From: Streptomyces leeuwenhoekii
GTDB taxonomy: Bacteria > Actinomycetota > Actinomycetes > Streptomycetales > Streptomycetaceae
DNA length: 64,000 nucleotides
Direction: 5' to 3'
Assembly: GCF_001013905.1 (NCBI RefSeq)
Contig: NZ_LN831790.1
Span: 4,044,001-4,108,000 of the forward strand
The notes under the pieces: generated by a model
Databases searched by the model: none
The model's input: the letters and a program-made list of their open reading frames with translations, nothing else
What the model was told of the DNA's origin: nothing
Position numbers and translations under genes: made by a program
Shown here: one piece after another, positions 1 to 7,807 of the stretch
Layout: each line of letters opens with the position of its first letter
How positions within the stretch are numbered: position 1 is the first letter of the stretch

Positions 1-645
1 ATGGACGACGACGGCAAGGTGACGCCCGAGTCGAGGAAGCCGAAGTCGGCGAAGAAGATCGTCGCCACCTGCCCGCACTGCCTCAACACCCTGGGCAACG
101 AGTACCCGCAGCTCGGCGGCGACTACGAGGTCATCCACCACACCCAGCTGCTCCAGCACCTGGTGGACGAGGGCAAGCTGATCCCGGTGACCCCGGTCGA
201 CGGCATCATCACCTACCACGACCCGTGCTACCTGGGCCGCCACAACAAGATCTACACGCCTCCGCGCGAGATCATCGGCAAGGTCCCGGGCCTGCGCAAC
301 GAGGAGATGCACCGCCACAAGGAGCGCGGCTTCTGCTGCGGCGCCGGCGGCGCCCGGATGTGGATGGAGGAGCGGATCGGCAAGCGCATCAACAACGAGC
401 GCGTCGACGAGGCCCTCTCCCTCAACCCGGACATCGTCTCCACCGCCTGCCCGTTCTGCCTCGTGATGCTGACCGACTCGGTCAACGGCAAGAAGAACGA
501 CGGCAAGGCCAAGGAGTCCATCCAGGTCGTCGACGTCGCCCAGTTGCTGCTGGACTCCGTCAAGACCCCGGTCACGGACGAGGACGAGCCCCCCGCGGGC
601 ACGGCCGACCCCGCCGACGCCCCGGAGCCCGAACCGGTGAAGTGA
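1..645 (+). CDS. (Fe-S)-binding protein, heterodisulfide-reductase-like, C-terminal part
   Basis: The window opens inside this gene, so only the last roughly 214 residues are seen; the first in-frame ATG is probably internal. The visible part has two cysteine-rich CCG-type modules: CPHC near residue 24 and HDPCYLGRHN near 74, then FCCGAGG near 112 and ACPFC near 150. This arrangement is that of HdrB/GlpC-like domains that bind a non-cubane or cubane Fe-S cluster and act in membrane-associated electron transfer. The Streptomyces relatives are long proteins with an N-terminal membrane and ferredoxin part, which would lie upstream of the window. The acidic Pro/Glu-rich tail is ordinary for the family. 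The gene ends before a strong terminator. Electron donor and acceptor cannot be told from this part. Confidence 0.85.
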   Translation: MDDDGKVTPESRKPKSAKKIVATCPHCLNTLGNEYPQLGGDYEVIHHTQLLQHLVDEGKLIPVTPVDGIITYHDPCYLGRHNKIYTPPREIIGKVPGLRNEEMHRHKERGFCCGAGGARMWMEERIGKRINNERVDEALSLNPDIVSTACPFCLVMLTDSVNGKKNDGKAKESIQVVDVAQLLLDSVKTPVTDEDEPPAGTADPADAPEPEPVK

Positions 646-680
646 CCGGCACCGGCCCCTTCCGGGAAGCCCCCGGGTGA

Positions 681-732
681 CGGCGACACCCCCAGCGTCC
701 ACGCCTCCGCGCGGGGCCTGGGGGTGTCGCCG
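681..732 (+). terminator. Strong rho-independent-type hairpin
   Basis: A perfect 15-bp inverted repeat (681-695 with 718-732) closes a 22-nt loop about 35 nt after the stop of the Fe-S gene. It lacks a long U tract, as is usual in Streptomyces. Confidence 0.75.
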
Positions 733-966
733 TTGCCGGGGCGGACACCGCCGCCCTCCCCCCGGACGGACCACGCCCCTGCCGCCGCGGAACCCGGCGG
801 CCCACCTCCTGGTGCCTGCCGCGCCGACGCTCGCCGACGTCCCCTAGGGGACGCGCCGGTGAACCTCCGTCATGGCCCGTAAGGGATGTCACAGCTCGGC
901 CGCAAAGCCCGTCCCGAAAGGCCGGGCCCGGCACGTCACCCGCCGGGAACAGGTACGTTCGAAGAC

Positions 967-1953
967 GTGGCTGGATTCAGGATCGGACGCGGCCGGGACA
1001 ACGGCGCTCCTCAGACGCGACCGCAACACCCCCCGTACGGGCAGCAGACGCCGCAGGGACCGTCGTACGGCTACCCCCCGGCGCCGCAGCCGTACCCGCA
1101 GCAGCAGCCGCCGTCCTACGGCGGCGGCCCCGGCGCGCCCGGCAGCCCGTGGCCGCAGCCGAACGGCGGCGGCTACGGCGGAGGCGGCCACGGCGAGCCG
1201 GAGTACTTCGGCGACGGCGGCGCCCACCCGCCGGGCCCGGCCGGACCGCAGGGCCCGCACGGCGGCGTCCCGGGCGCCCCGGCCGCCCCGCAGGGGGCCT
1301 ACGCCGCCAACAACCCGGGACACACCCAGGCCTTCTCGATCGGCGAGGACCCCTACACCCAGGGCGAGACCTACCGCGCCGGCTCGGCCGCCGGGCCGTC
1401 CGGCCCGATCGGGCCTCGCCTGCCCTGGAAGGAGCTGCTGAAGGGCATCGTCACCGCCCCCGACCAGACCTTCCTGCGGATGCGGGACTACACGATGTGG
1501 GGCCCCGCCCTCGTCGTCACCTTCTGCTACGGCCTGCTGGCGGTCTTCGGCTTCGACGGCGCCCGCGAGGACGCGATCAACGCCACCCTGTCGAACGCGA
1601 TCCCCATCGTGCTGACGACGTCCGTCGCGATGGTCCTGAGCGCCTTCGTCCTGGGCGTGGTCACCCACACCCTGGCCCGCCAGCTCGGCGGCGACGGCGC
1701 CTGGCAGCCCACGGTGGGCCTGTCCATGCTGATCATGTCCGTCACGGACGCGCCCCGCCTGGTCGTCGCGATGTTCCTCGGCGGCGACGCGCCCTTCGTC
1801 CAGATCCTCGGCTGGGCCACCTGGATCGCGGCCGGCGTCCTGCTGACCCTCATGGTCCGCCGCTCCCACGACCTGCCCTGGCCCAAGGCGCTCGGCGCCT
1901 CGGCGATCCAGTTGATCGCCCTGCTGTCGATCGTGAAGCTCGGCACGTTCTAG
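967..1953 (+). CDS. Yip1-family integral membrane protein
   Basis: About 328 residues. The chosen start is the GTG at 967 (VAGFRIGRGRDN), the form conserved in Streptomyces; an upstream ATG at 886 would add an unlikely basic leader. Residues 1 to about 150 are low-complexity and rich in Pro, Gln, Tyr and Gly, as in many actinobacterial cytoplasmic linker heads. The C-terminal half holds five hydrophobic segments typical of the Yip1 domain (starting near WGPALVVTFCYG, AIPIVLTTSVAM, VGLSMLIMSV, VQILGWATWIAA and ALGASAIQLIAL). No catalytic residues are expected; Yip1 proteins are membrane organisers of unknown bacterial function. It is monocistronic between two terminators. Confidence 0.85.
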   Translation: MAGFRIGRGRDNGAPQTRPQHPPYGQQTPQGPSYGYPPAPQPYPQQQPPSYGGGPGAPGSPWPQPNGGGYGGGGHGEPEYFGDGGAHPPGPAGPQGPHGGVPGAPAAPQGAYAANNPGHTQAFSIGEDPYTQGETYRAGSAAGPSGPIGPRLPWKELLKGIVTAPDQTFLRMRDYTMWGPALVVTFCYGLLAVFGFDGAREDAINATLSNAIPIVLTTSVAMVLSAFVLGVVTHTLARQLGGDGAWQPTVGLSMLIMSVTDAPRLVVAMFLGGDAPFVQILGWATWIAAGVLLTLMVRRSHDLPWPKALGASAIQLIALLSIVKLGTF

Positions 1954-1980
1954 CCGATCCGGACACGGCTCAGGCCATAC

Positions 1981-2017
1981 GGAAAGCCCCCGGCGCCTCG
2001 CGCGCCGGGGGCTTTCC
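1981..2017 (+). terminator. Terminator after the Yip1 gene
   Basis: A perfect 16-bp stem (1981-1996 with 2002-2017) with a 5-nt loop lies 27 nt after the Yip1 stop codon. It ends in CTTTCCCC and should stop transcription before the integrated element. Confidence 0.8.
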
Positions 2018-2032
2018 CCTGTTCGTCACACC

Positions 2033-2094
2033 GTCCCCGGAGGCAGGGCGTCTCGTCCCCGCCGTCCCCGGAGGCACGGCGTCTCGTCCCCGCC
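2033..2094. repeat. Two-copy 31-bp tandem repeat
   Basis: The unit GTCCCCGGAGGCAGGGCGTC followed by TCGTCCCCGCC occurs at 2033-2063 and again at 2064-2094 with one substitution. It lies in the intergenic strip between the Yip1 terminator and the serine integrase, close to the presumed left edge of AICE-1. Confidence 0.7.
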
Positions 2095-2222
2095 GTTCCC
2101 GCGGGTCAGGCGTCGAGCACCTGCCCGCTCCGCTTGACCACGGGCGGCTGGACGGACCAGGCTGACTTGATCGCATGACGGTAGTAGCCTGAGCCCTGCT
2201 CGGAGGCAGGGGAGGCCCGATC

Positions 2223-3656
2223 GTGGCACGCAGGGTGGGGATCTACACCCGCATCTCGCGGGACGACGAAGGCGACGCCCTCGGTGTCGCCCGACAGCAG
2301 CAGGACTGCGAGCGCCTGGCGGACCTGCGGTCGTGGCAGGCCGTGAAGGTCTACGAGGACAACGACGTGTCCGCGTTCAAGCGCAACGTCGTGCGCGGCG
2401 AGTTCGAGCTGATGCTGAGGGACCTCCGCGCCGGCCTGATCGACGGCATCGTGGCGTACGACCTCGACCGGCTCGCACGGCAGCCGAGGGACCTGGAACG
2501 CCTCATCGAGATCTACGACGAGCGCCCGCGGTTGGAGTTCGCCACCGTCACCAACGACGTGAACATCGGTACGCCGGACGGCCGCACCATGGCACGCATC
2601 ATGGTCGCCTTCGCCAACAAGTCGTCGCACGACGCATCGCGCCGCATCAAGCGGAAGCACTTGGAGCTGGCCCAGCAAGGCAAGGACAGCGGCGGGCCCG
2701 CACCGTACGGGTGGCGGAAGGACGACCGGACCAGGGTCGACCCGGAGGCAGCCAAGGCAATCCGCGAAGCACAGCGCGAGATCCTGGCCGGCGTCCGCAT
2801 CGGCACCATCCGCACGAGGTGGCAGGAGCAGGGCTTGGGCAACCCCCGCGAGGGCACCAAGCGCATGGCCCACCACCACGTCGAGCACATCCTGACTAAC
2901 CCCCGGTTGGTCGGCTATCGGACCTACCACGGTGAGATCCTTCACGGCGACGACGGCCGGCCCGTCATGGGCGAGTGGGAGCCGATCAACACGCTCGAAG
3001 AGTGGGAAGCGGTGTGCGCAGCGATCGCCGAGCGGAAGCAGAAGCAGCCGGGGAAGTCGCTCGCCCGTAAGTACCTGCTGTCAGGGATCGCCCGCTGCGG
3101 ACTGTGCAAGAGCAAGATCCGGGGCCAGATCAACCAGCGCTGGCAGCCGGGATCGAAGGCCGCCAGGTTCACCTATCAGTGCTCCGTGGTGAACGGAGGC
3201 TGCGGCAAGGTCGGCCGCACTGGAGAACCCGTCGACCATCTGATAGCTCGACTCGTGTTGGAGGAACAACGCACACGAGCGACGGTGACCGGCGTCCCGG
3301 TCGACCAGCAGTGGCCGAAGGAAGCCGAGTTGGAGCAGGTGAACCAGGACATCGCCCAACTGGTCGAAGCCGAGCGAACGAAGCAGATCACCGTGTCCAC
3401 CCTCTTGCAACTCTTGCCGGCGAAGGAGCGGGCGCGGGATGAGCTGAAGCTGGAGCGGGCCCGGTTCTACAAGGACAGGAAGCAGGCGGAGGCCAAAGGC
3501 GAGGCTGCGAACCTGTCTGTTGAGGAGTTCTTCGAGCTACCGATCGAGCAGCAACAGGTGATCGTGTTGCACAGCCTATCGGCCGTGATCATTCACCCGG
3601 CAGGCCGAGGGCGTCGCAAGTTCGACCCAAGCTTGATCGAGCCCGTCTGGCACTGA
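2223..3656 (+). CDS. Large serine recombinase (integrase)
   Basis: 477 residues from GTG 2223, with GGGGAGG just upstream. The N-terminal resolvase domain spans about 1-145 and has the nucleophile Ser12 in IYTRISRDD and the conserved YDLDRLAR stretch near 80. A recombinase domain follows (about 160-270; GPAPYGWRKD, then HHHVEHILTNPRLVGYR). The zinc ribbon has CGLC near 293 and a second Cys set (YQCSVVNGGCGK) near 318. A charged coiled-coil region (about 360-420) and an EFFELPIEQQQ tail follow. This is the phiC31/TG1 class that joins attP to attB through short cores without excisionase. It replaces the tyrosine integrase plus Xis found next to RepSA in typical pSAM2 relatives, and faces the rep operon convergently. 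Confidence 0.93.
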   Translation: MARRVGIYTRISRDDEGDALGVARQQQDCERLADLRSWQAVKVYEDNDVSAFKRNVVRGEFELMLRDLRAGLIDGIVAYDLDRLARQPRDLERLIEIYDERPRLEFATVTNDVNIGTPDGRTMARIMVAFANKSSHDASRRIKRKHLELAQQGKDSGGPAPYGWRKDDRTRVDPEAAKAIREAQREILAGVRIGTIRTRWQEQGLGNPREGTKRMAHHHVEHILTNPRLVGYRTYHGEILHGDDGRPVMGEWEPINTLEEWEAVCAAIAERKQKQPGKSLARKYLLSGIARCGLCKSKIRGQINQRWQPGSKAARFTYQCSVVNGGCGKVGRTGEPVDHLIARLVLEEQRTRATVTGVPVDQQWPKEAELEQVNQDIAQLVEAERTKQITVSTLLQLLPAKERARDELKLERARFYKDRKQAEAKGEAANLSVEEFFELPIEQQQVIVLHSLSAVIIHPAGRGRRKFDPSLIEPVWH

Positions 3657-3659
3657 GGA

Positions 3660-3815
3660 TCACGCCCGCCCCTGCAACACGAGCGCCCGGCGTACCCACT
3701 CCTCATCCCGCTCGGGCGCTCGGCGGAGATGCATCTGTATCCACTCCTCCGTCGTCATGATCTTTCGCTCCGTCGCCGCCTTGCGGGACTGCCGCTGCTT
3801 AACGTCCGTGCTCAT
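3660..3815 (-). CDS. Small AICE protein, 51 aa, end of rep operon
   Basis: A short reading frame starting at ATG 3815, preceded by AGGAGG at 8-nt spacing and overlapping the rep stop region by 17 nt, so probably co-translated with rep. The product begins MSTDVKQRQSRKAATERKIM and ends RRALVLQGRA. It is charged and helical, with a TTEEWIQMHLRRAPERDEEW core that looks like a short DNA- or protein-binding adaptor. It stops 3 nt from the end of the convergent integrase gene. The place is that held by xis in tyrosine-integrase AICEs, but no winged-helix motif is visible. Function unknown. Confidence 0.6.
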   Translation of the reverse strand: MSTDVKQRQSRKAATERKIMTTEEWIQMHLRRAPERDEEWVRRALVLQGRA

Positions 3816-5187
3816 CGAGTGCACCTCCTGTCAGTTCCTCGCGAGCGAGTTCGCGGTTGTGCTGGATGTCCCGGCGGATGTTGGCGGCGAGCCAGGATTC
3901 GCCCGGGGTATGGCCGTGCCCGGCGTAGGCCCAGTGGGCCAGCGTGAGCGTGGTTGCTTCCTCGTCGTCGGGGTCGGGCAGGCCGAGGGCTTCGCGTTGC
4001 TGGGCGGCGCGGTAGTCGGCGCGGGTCTGGCGGAGGGCGCCGAGGGTGGTGGAGTAGCGGCGGGATTTGGTGGAGAAGTGGCCGCGGAAGCCGAGCATGT
4101 GGGCCCAGTCGCGCAGCTTGCGGTCCGGGTAGACGGCGTGCAGGTCCAGGCAGGCTTCGATGAGCCGGCGCGGATGGTCCGGGATGCCGAGCAGGACCAG
4201 TGCTTCCTTGTTGCCGATGCGGCGGTCGACGGTGCCGGTGGTCTCGGCGGCTTTGGTGGCGTACTTGGCGACGTAGGAGGCGACGGCCTGTTCGGTGATC
4301 TCTTCACCGTCGCCGAAGGCGCGGATCGGCCGGACGTCGAGCTGGGTGCCCCAGCGCAGGGTGCGGGCGGGTTGGTGGCCGGAGGCGGGCACGTCGACTT
4401 CGACGCGGGCGGCGGCGGCGCGGATGGCGTCGGTGAGCAGGTCGAGGGTGGCCCAGGCCGGGGGCGGGCTGTCGGGGCCGTCCGGTCCGTCGAAGCGGAT
4501 CACGGCGTGGAAGTGCACGGCGCCGCGCTTTTGATATTCGGCGACCTTGCCGAAGGCGACCCGGGAGGCTTCGCGGGCTGCTTTCTGGGTGAGGCCGGCG
4601 CGCTTGGCGATCTCGCGGCGCAGGTAGATCGTGAAGTAGCGCCACAGCTCGGAGGCGTAGTTGTTCCACAGCACCGCGCCCGCGTAGTCGTACGTCCCGG
4701 GGTCGAGCGGAGTGCCGAGTTCGGGTGCGTCCTCGGCGTGGCGGATGCCGCAGCGGCAGGGCCGCTTGCCGGGCCGGTTGTGGACGGGCCCGAACGAGGG
4801 CGCGGTGAGGGTGGCGAACACGCGGGGGTGGTCGCGGATGGTCTCGGGGGTGCCCTTGTTGGGGTCGCCGACGAGGCCGGCACGGATGAGGTGGTAGGTG
4901 TCCCCCGCGTAGGTCCAGGCGCAGGCGGGGCAGCGGGAGGCACGGCGGTTGCCGCAGGCGATGCGGAGCCGGCCGCCGGGTTCGGTGTCGGTCGAGTAGG
5001 AGTGCAGCACCTTGCCGGTGGCCTTGTCGCGGGTGACGGTGGCGCCTTGCAGATGGATGGGGTCGGCGCAGCCGCCGGTACGGCGGATCTGGTCCTGGAT
5101 GCGGTCGAAGCCGGTGGACCCGGCCAGCCTCAGCACGTCGGCGAGGGTGGCCGGGTCCAGGCCCGCCGTGGTGGCGGTGTCGGTCAC
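3799..5187 (-). CDS. repSA: RepSA-type replication initiator (AICE-1)
   Basis: 462 residues, the pSAM2 RepSA family of rolling-circle-type initiators. A cysteine cluster (CGNRRASRCPACAWTY about 78-93, CRCGIRH about 144-150) suggests metal binding. The metal-binding HUH-type motif is GAVHFHAVIRFDG, with His225 and His227, and a likely nicking tyrosine lies in YVAKYATK (about 305-312). The C-terminal GHFSTKSRRYSTTLG block is typical of the family. Its paralogue is at 17275-18624. Its start overlaps the stop of the methyltransferase-like gene by 4 nt, so the operon is translationally coupled. It should act on an element-borne double-strand origin to replicate the excised circle. Confidence 0.9.
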   Translation of the reverse strand: MTDTATTAGLDPATLADVLRLAGSTGFDRIQDQIRRTGGCADPIHLQGATVTRDKATGKVLHSYSTDTEPGGRLRIACGNRRASRCPACAWTYAGDTYHLIRAGLVGDPNKGTPETIRDHPRVFATLTAPSFGPVHNRPGKRPCRCGIRHAEDAPELGTPLDPGTYDYAGAVLWNNYASELWRYFTIYLRREIAKRAGLTQKAAREASRVAFGKVAEYQKRGAVHFHAVIRFDGPDGPDSPPPAWATLDLLTDAIRAAAARVEVDVPASGHQPARTLRWGTQLDVRPIRAFGDGEEITEQAVASYVAKYATKAAETTGTVDRRIGNKEALVLLGIPDHPRRLIEACLDLHAVYPDRKLRDWAHMLGFRGHFSTKSRRYSTTLGALRQTRADYRAAQQREALGLPDPDDEEATTLTLAHWAYAGHGHTPGESWLAANIRRDIQHNRELAREELTGGALDEHGR

Positions 5188-5876
5188 GCGAAGACCTCCT
5201 GCCGGGCGGTCAGGAAGGCGTTACCGATGAAGCGGGTGTAGGCGGGCGGGATCGCCTCGGTGAGTTCCTCGCGCACGTCGGTCCAGGTGATGCCCATGGC
5301 GTGCTGCATCTCGGGCACGGTGGCCTTGCCGCCGCCGTTGCCGTACGCGGCGACATAGGGGCCGTCGCGGCGGACGCCGTGGCGGTGGCCGCGCACGTAG
5401 CCCCGGTGGCGGGGATGGGGCGGCTGTGCGGTGGCCCAGCGGCCGAGTTCGAAGTTGCGGTGGCGTAGCACGCCGAGGCCGAACATCTCGCCGCACAAGC
5501 TCAAGTCCTTGCGGATCCGGGCCCGTCCGTTGGGCTGTTCGATCACGTACGGCAGGCCGGTCGCGTCCAGCAGGGTGCGGGTGGCGGCCACCAGATCGGT
5601 GTGGATGCCGCCCCATCCCTGCGAGGCGTTGGTGCCCACGGTCAGGGCACAGCCGGCCTGGCACGGCGGGGAGGCGTGCACCAGGCTGTACCGCTCGATC
5701 GCCCCGGTGGTGATCAGGTGGGCGAGGTATTCGAGGGCGTCGCCACGGTGGTAGGCGAAGGGGTAGCGGGGGCGTTCTGCGATGTCGCAGCCGTCGACCG
5801 CGAACCCGGCGTAGTGGTAGCCCATGGCCGCCCCGCCGGCGCAGGAGAACAGGTCGAGGACGCGGCCGGTCATCAC
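5184..5876 (-). CDS. Small C5-cytosine methyltransferase-like protein
   Basis: 230 residues starting MMTGRVLDLFSCAGGAAMG, the S-adenosylmethionine-binding motif I of DNA cytosine methylases. The catalytic loop motif IV appears as HASPPCQAGC near residue 70, and VIEQPNGR near 110 takes the place of the ENV motif VI. The C-terminal FIGNAFL corresponds to motif X (GNAV). The protein is much shorter than a full Dcm enzyme and has little room for a target-recognition domain, a form common in actinophages and AICEs. It could methylate element DNA or be a trimmed anti-restriction enzyme. It overlaps rep by 4 nt and the upstream small gene by 4 nt. Confidence 0.8.
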   Translation of the reverse strand: MMTGRVLDLFSCAGGAAMGYHYAGFAVDGCDIAERPRYPFAYHRGDALEYLAHLITTGAIERYSLVHASPPCQAGCALTVGTNASQGWGGIHTDLVAATRTLLDATGLPYVIEQPNGRARIRKDLSLCGEMFGLGVLRHRNFELGRWATAQPPHPRHRGYVRGHRHGVRRDGPYVAAYGNGGGKATVPEMQHAMGITWTDVREELTEAIPPAYTRFIGNAFLTARQEVFA

Positions 5877-6076
5877 TCGGCCCCCTTGTTGTGGGCGGAG
5901 CCGTGGTTGGCTTCCCAGCCGGCGACGAGGACGCGGACCTGGGCGTCACCGGTGGCGGTGGCGCGGGCGCCGCAGTGGCACACGGCGGAGCCGGTGGCGG
6001 GGGCGTCGGGGGACGGCTTGGCGATGTGCAGGCCGGGCCGGTCCTGGGTCGGCGTCAGGTCGGACACGGCGGTCAC
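5873..6076 (-). CDS. Small AICE protein, 67 aa
   Basis: Starts with GTG 6076, overlapping the stop of the zinc-ribbon gene in a GTGA junction, and ends over the start of the methyltransferase-like gene. The product is Ala/Thr-rich (VTAVSDLTPTQDRPG) with a central VCHCGARATATGD and a C-terminal LVAGWEANHGSAHNKGAE. A single CxC pair may bind metal. The position within a tightly overlapping operon supports expression. Function unknown. Confidence 0.6.
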   Translation of the reverse strand: MTAVSDLTPTQDRPGLHIAKPSPDAPATGSAVCHCGARATATGDAQVRVLVAGWEANHGSAHNKGAE

Positions 6077-6252
6077 CGCCCGGCCGGGATGACGGACGCG
6101 GGGGTGGTGTGGCCGGTGCCCTTGCAGGTCGGGCAGGCGATGCGGAGGGTGGCGCGGGTGCCGTCGTGGTGGCGGGTGCCGGTGGTGATGGCGACGACCG
6201 GGAAGCCGTCGCAGTCCCGGCAGACGCGACGGGGCAGGGTGGAAGCAGGCAT
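6073..6252 (-). CDS. Zinc-ribbon peptide, 59 aa
   Basis: ATG 6252, preceded by GAAAGGGC, begins MPASTLPRRVCRDCDGFPVV. A second cysteine pair is in ACPTCKGTGH. The paired CxxC motifs resemble a DnaJ-type or rubredoxin-like knuckle and probably hold one zinc. It is the first gene of the coupled operon leading through the 67-aa protein and methyltransferase to RepSA (stop and next start overlap, GTGA), and sits just after a hairpin that is also found upstream of the other RepSA gene. Probably a replication or regulatory accessory; function not established. Confidence 0.65.
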   Translation of the reverse strand: MPASTLPRRVCRDCDGFPVVAITTGTRHHDGTRATLRIACPTCKGTGHTTPASVIPAGR

Positions 6253-6299
6253 GATGAAGGCAGCCCTTTCGGATCGAGAGATCAGGAAGTGGTGGAGCC

Positions 6300-6341
6300 G
6301 TCCGGGGCGGCAGCTACTTGGCGGTTGAGGCCGCCCCGGGC
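6300..6341 (-). other. Conserved hairpin upstream of the rep operon (AICE-1 copy)
   Basis: Arms GGGGCGGC (6304-6311) and GCCGCCCC (6330-6337) flank a loop that reads CTCAACCGCCAAGTAGCT on the minus strand. A hairpin with the same arms and a related loop (shared CCGCCAAG) lies at 18663-18698 before the second RepSA gene. It could be a terminator or attenuator, or part of a replication origin. Confidence 0.6.
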
Positions 6342-6346
6342 GGGTG

Positions 6347-6583
6347 TCAGCGTCGGCGGTTGCGGCGCTTGGAGTAGGCCGGCGGGATCGCGTCGTAGGA
6401 CGCGCGGCCCTGCTCGAACGAGGCGCGGTCGGTGTCGCTCATCCCGCCGTTGCCGATCTGGCGGGTGATGCGGTTGACCGTCCTGCGGTCGCCGTGCCGC
6501 TTGGCGATGGCGTATTCACGGCCCAGCTCGGCCATCTCCGGGTTGGCCGGGGTGCTGCTGCTCTTGCGGTTGAAAAGCCCCAT
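6347..6583 (-). CDS. AICE hypothetical protein, 78 aa
   Basis: Starts MGLFNRKSSSTPANPEMAEL and ends in a strongly basic SKRRNRRR tail. The middle (AELGREYAIAKRHGDRRTVNRITRQIGNG) is helical and basic, suggesting nucleic-acid or membrane-surface association. It lies one nucleotide after the membrane peptide gene and belongs to the spd-tra transcription unit. No motif of known function is visible. Confidence 0.65.
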   Translation of the reverse strand: MGLFNRKSSSTPANPEMAELGREYAIAKRHGDRRTVNRITRQIGNGGMSDTDRASFEQGRASYDAIPPAYSKRRNRRR

Positions 6584-6584
6584 G

Positions 6585-6875
6585 TCAACGTGCCTTCCGG
6601 GTCTTGGATGTGCGGTGGATGGTGTAGGTGAGTCCGCCGGTGGCCGACAGGACCGCGACGGCGGCGCCGGCGATGACCTGGACGACGAAGGCGATGACCA
6701 GCAGCAGCGCGACAGACCCGGTGATGACGACGAGCGTCATGAGGATGGGTCCCTTGTAGGAGCGCGGGGCTTCCTGGACGATCACGACGCGACGCAGGTC
6801 GGTGCCGGGCGGGATCTGCCGGTAGAGGTCGGCGGGGATGTGCCCGGCGCGGATCTGGTCTTCGGGCAACTGCAT
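6585..6875 (-). CDS. AICE membrane protein, 96 aa
   Basis: Starts MQLPEDQIRAGHIPADLYRQ. After a soluble head of about 40 residues there are two hydrophobic helices (GPILMTLVVITGSVALLLVIAFVV, broken by GAAV, then AVAVLSATGGLTYTI) and a basic KTRKAR tail. It has the size and place of the Spd (spread) accessory proteins that help intramycelial movement of conjugative Streptomyces elements. The AICE-2 position is held by different small membrane proteins at 18708-19187. Role in spread is inferred from context. Confidence 0.7.
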   Translation of the reverse strand: MQLPEDQIRAGHIPADLYRQIPPGTDLRRVVIVQEAPRSYKGPILMTLVVITGSVALLLVIAFVVQVIAGAAVAVLSATGGLTYTIHRTSKTRKAR

Positions 6876-6890
6876 GGTTCTCGCCTCCTT

Positions 6891-7073
6891 TCAGGCGCAG
6901 CGGTGGGTGCGGGCGGCGAGTTCGGCGGCCGAGCGGTCGCGGTGCTCGGTGGAGAAGCCGCACTTCGGGGCCGTGCAGGCGGCGGTGTGGCGGGTCTGGC
7001 CCCGGCCGTTGTGGAACGTGCCGACCTGGACCGGGCCGATGCGGATCACGTCGTAGTAGCGGTTCGGGCGCAC
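6891..7073 (-). CDS. spdA: SpdA-like mobile element transfer protein (AICE-1)
   Basis: 60 residues from GTG 7073, preceded by AAAGGAGG inside the end of spdB. The core IRIGPVQVGTF, then CTAPKCGFS and the end ELAARTHRCA are shared almost exactly with the AICE-2 protein at 19197-19388. Three cysteines (CTAPKC and the terminal HRC) suggest a small zinc fold. Proteins of this family are encoded with SpdB and Tra in pSAM2-like elements and are implicated in plasmid spread between compartments. Confidence 0.8.
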   Translation of the reverse strand: MRPNRYYDVIRIGPVQVGTFHNGRGQTRHTAACTAPKCGFSTEHRDRSAAELAARTHRCA

Positions 7074-7087
7074 GGGATCACCTCCTT

Positions 7088-7735
7088 TCAGGCGAGTTGG
7101 GCGACGATCGCGCCGGCGAGGTCTTCCGGGATCCCGAGGCGGGTGCGCATGGTGGCGGTGTCGATCTCGGTTCCGGTGCGGGTGCGGTGCTCCGCGGCGA
7201 GCTTCCTGGCGTGGTCGACCAGTGCCGGGGGCACCGCCGGGGCGGCATCCGGCACGGGAGCCTTCGGCAGCACCGGTGCGGGCTCCGGAGGGGTGATCTC
7301 CGGGACCGGTTCCGGCTCGTCGGCGCGCTCGACCACGGGCTCGGGCTGGGCAGCAGGGTCCGGGGCGGGTTTCGGGGTGGTGGGTTGGTGGGCGAGCAGG
7401 GTGCCGCCGAGGAAGGCCAGCGCGGGCCAGCCGGCGACCGCGATGCGCAGCCAGGCCGGAACGTGGTCGAGGTCGAGGAGTCCGGCGGTGGCGATGTTGG
7501 CGCCGAGCGAGGCGACCAGGGCGACCAGGAACCAGAACCAGGCCAGCCCGGATGCTTCGGTACGCAGTCGGCGCCACACGGCGACCAGGAGCAGGTCGAC
7601 GGAGACGGGGTAGGCCCATGCCTTCCAGCCGGACTGTCCGGCGGCTTCGGCAAGGTCGTGCAGGTGGGCGAAGGACAGCGCGCCGGCGATCACGGCCTGG
7701 ACGAGTACGGCGTCCACGCGGAACGGACGGAACAC
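7088..7735 (-). CDS. spdB: SpdB-like DUF2637 membrane protein (AICE-1)
   Basis: 215 residues from GTG 7735, with GGAGG at 9-nt spacing. Residues 1 to about 115 contain four hydrophobic helices (VLVQAVIAGALSFAHLHDLA, AWAYPVSVDLLLVAVW, FWFLVALVASLGANIATAGL, LRIAVAGWPALAFLGGTLLA), the DUF2637 arrangement of SpdB proteins. A Pro/Glu/Ala-rich linker follows, then a C-terminal domain (ALVDHARKLAAEHRTRTGTE) resembling a DNA-binding helical end. The same design recurs at 19599-20234. SpdB proteins are thought to form a membrane complex with TraSA for intramycelial DNA spread. Confidence 0.85.
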   Translation of the reverse strand: MFRPFRVDAVLVQAVIAGALSFAHLHDLAEAAGQSGWKAWAYPVSVDLLLVAVWRRLRTEASGLAWFWFLVALVASLGANIATAGLLDLDHVPAWLRIAVAGWPALAFLGGTLLAHQPTTPKPAPDPAAQPEPVVERADEPEPVPEITPPEPAPVLPKAPVPDAAPAVPPALVDHARKLAAEHRTRTGTEIDTATMRTRLGIPEDLAGAIVAQLA

Positions 7736-7774
7736 GGTTCTTCACCTCCCTTCGCGGCTTCGGGCCAGGGGAGG

Positions 7775-7805
7775 GCGGGAGTGTCCGGCCGCCCGGCCCC
7801 GGGCG
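7775..7805 (-). terminator. GC-rich hairpin between spdB and the upstream zinc ribbon gene
   Basis: CCGCCCGG and CCGGGCGG arms form a compact stem near 7791-7805 between two minus-strand genes. It may attenuate read-through from tra into the spd genes. Confidence 0.4.
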
Positions 7806-7807
7806 GT

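Noticed and set aside
889..1869. Long minus-strand frame under the Yip1 gene
   Set aside because: Ala/Gly/Arg-rich shadow without membrane segments or motifs.
3757..5241. A 494-codon plus-strand frame
   Set aside because: Antisense shadow of repSA with Gly/Val-rich low-complexity product.
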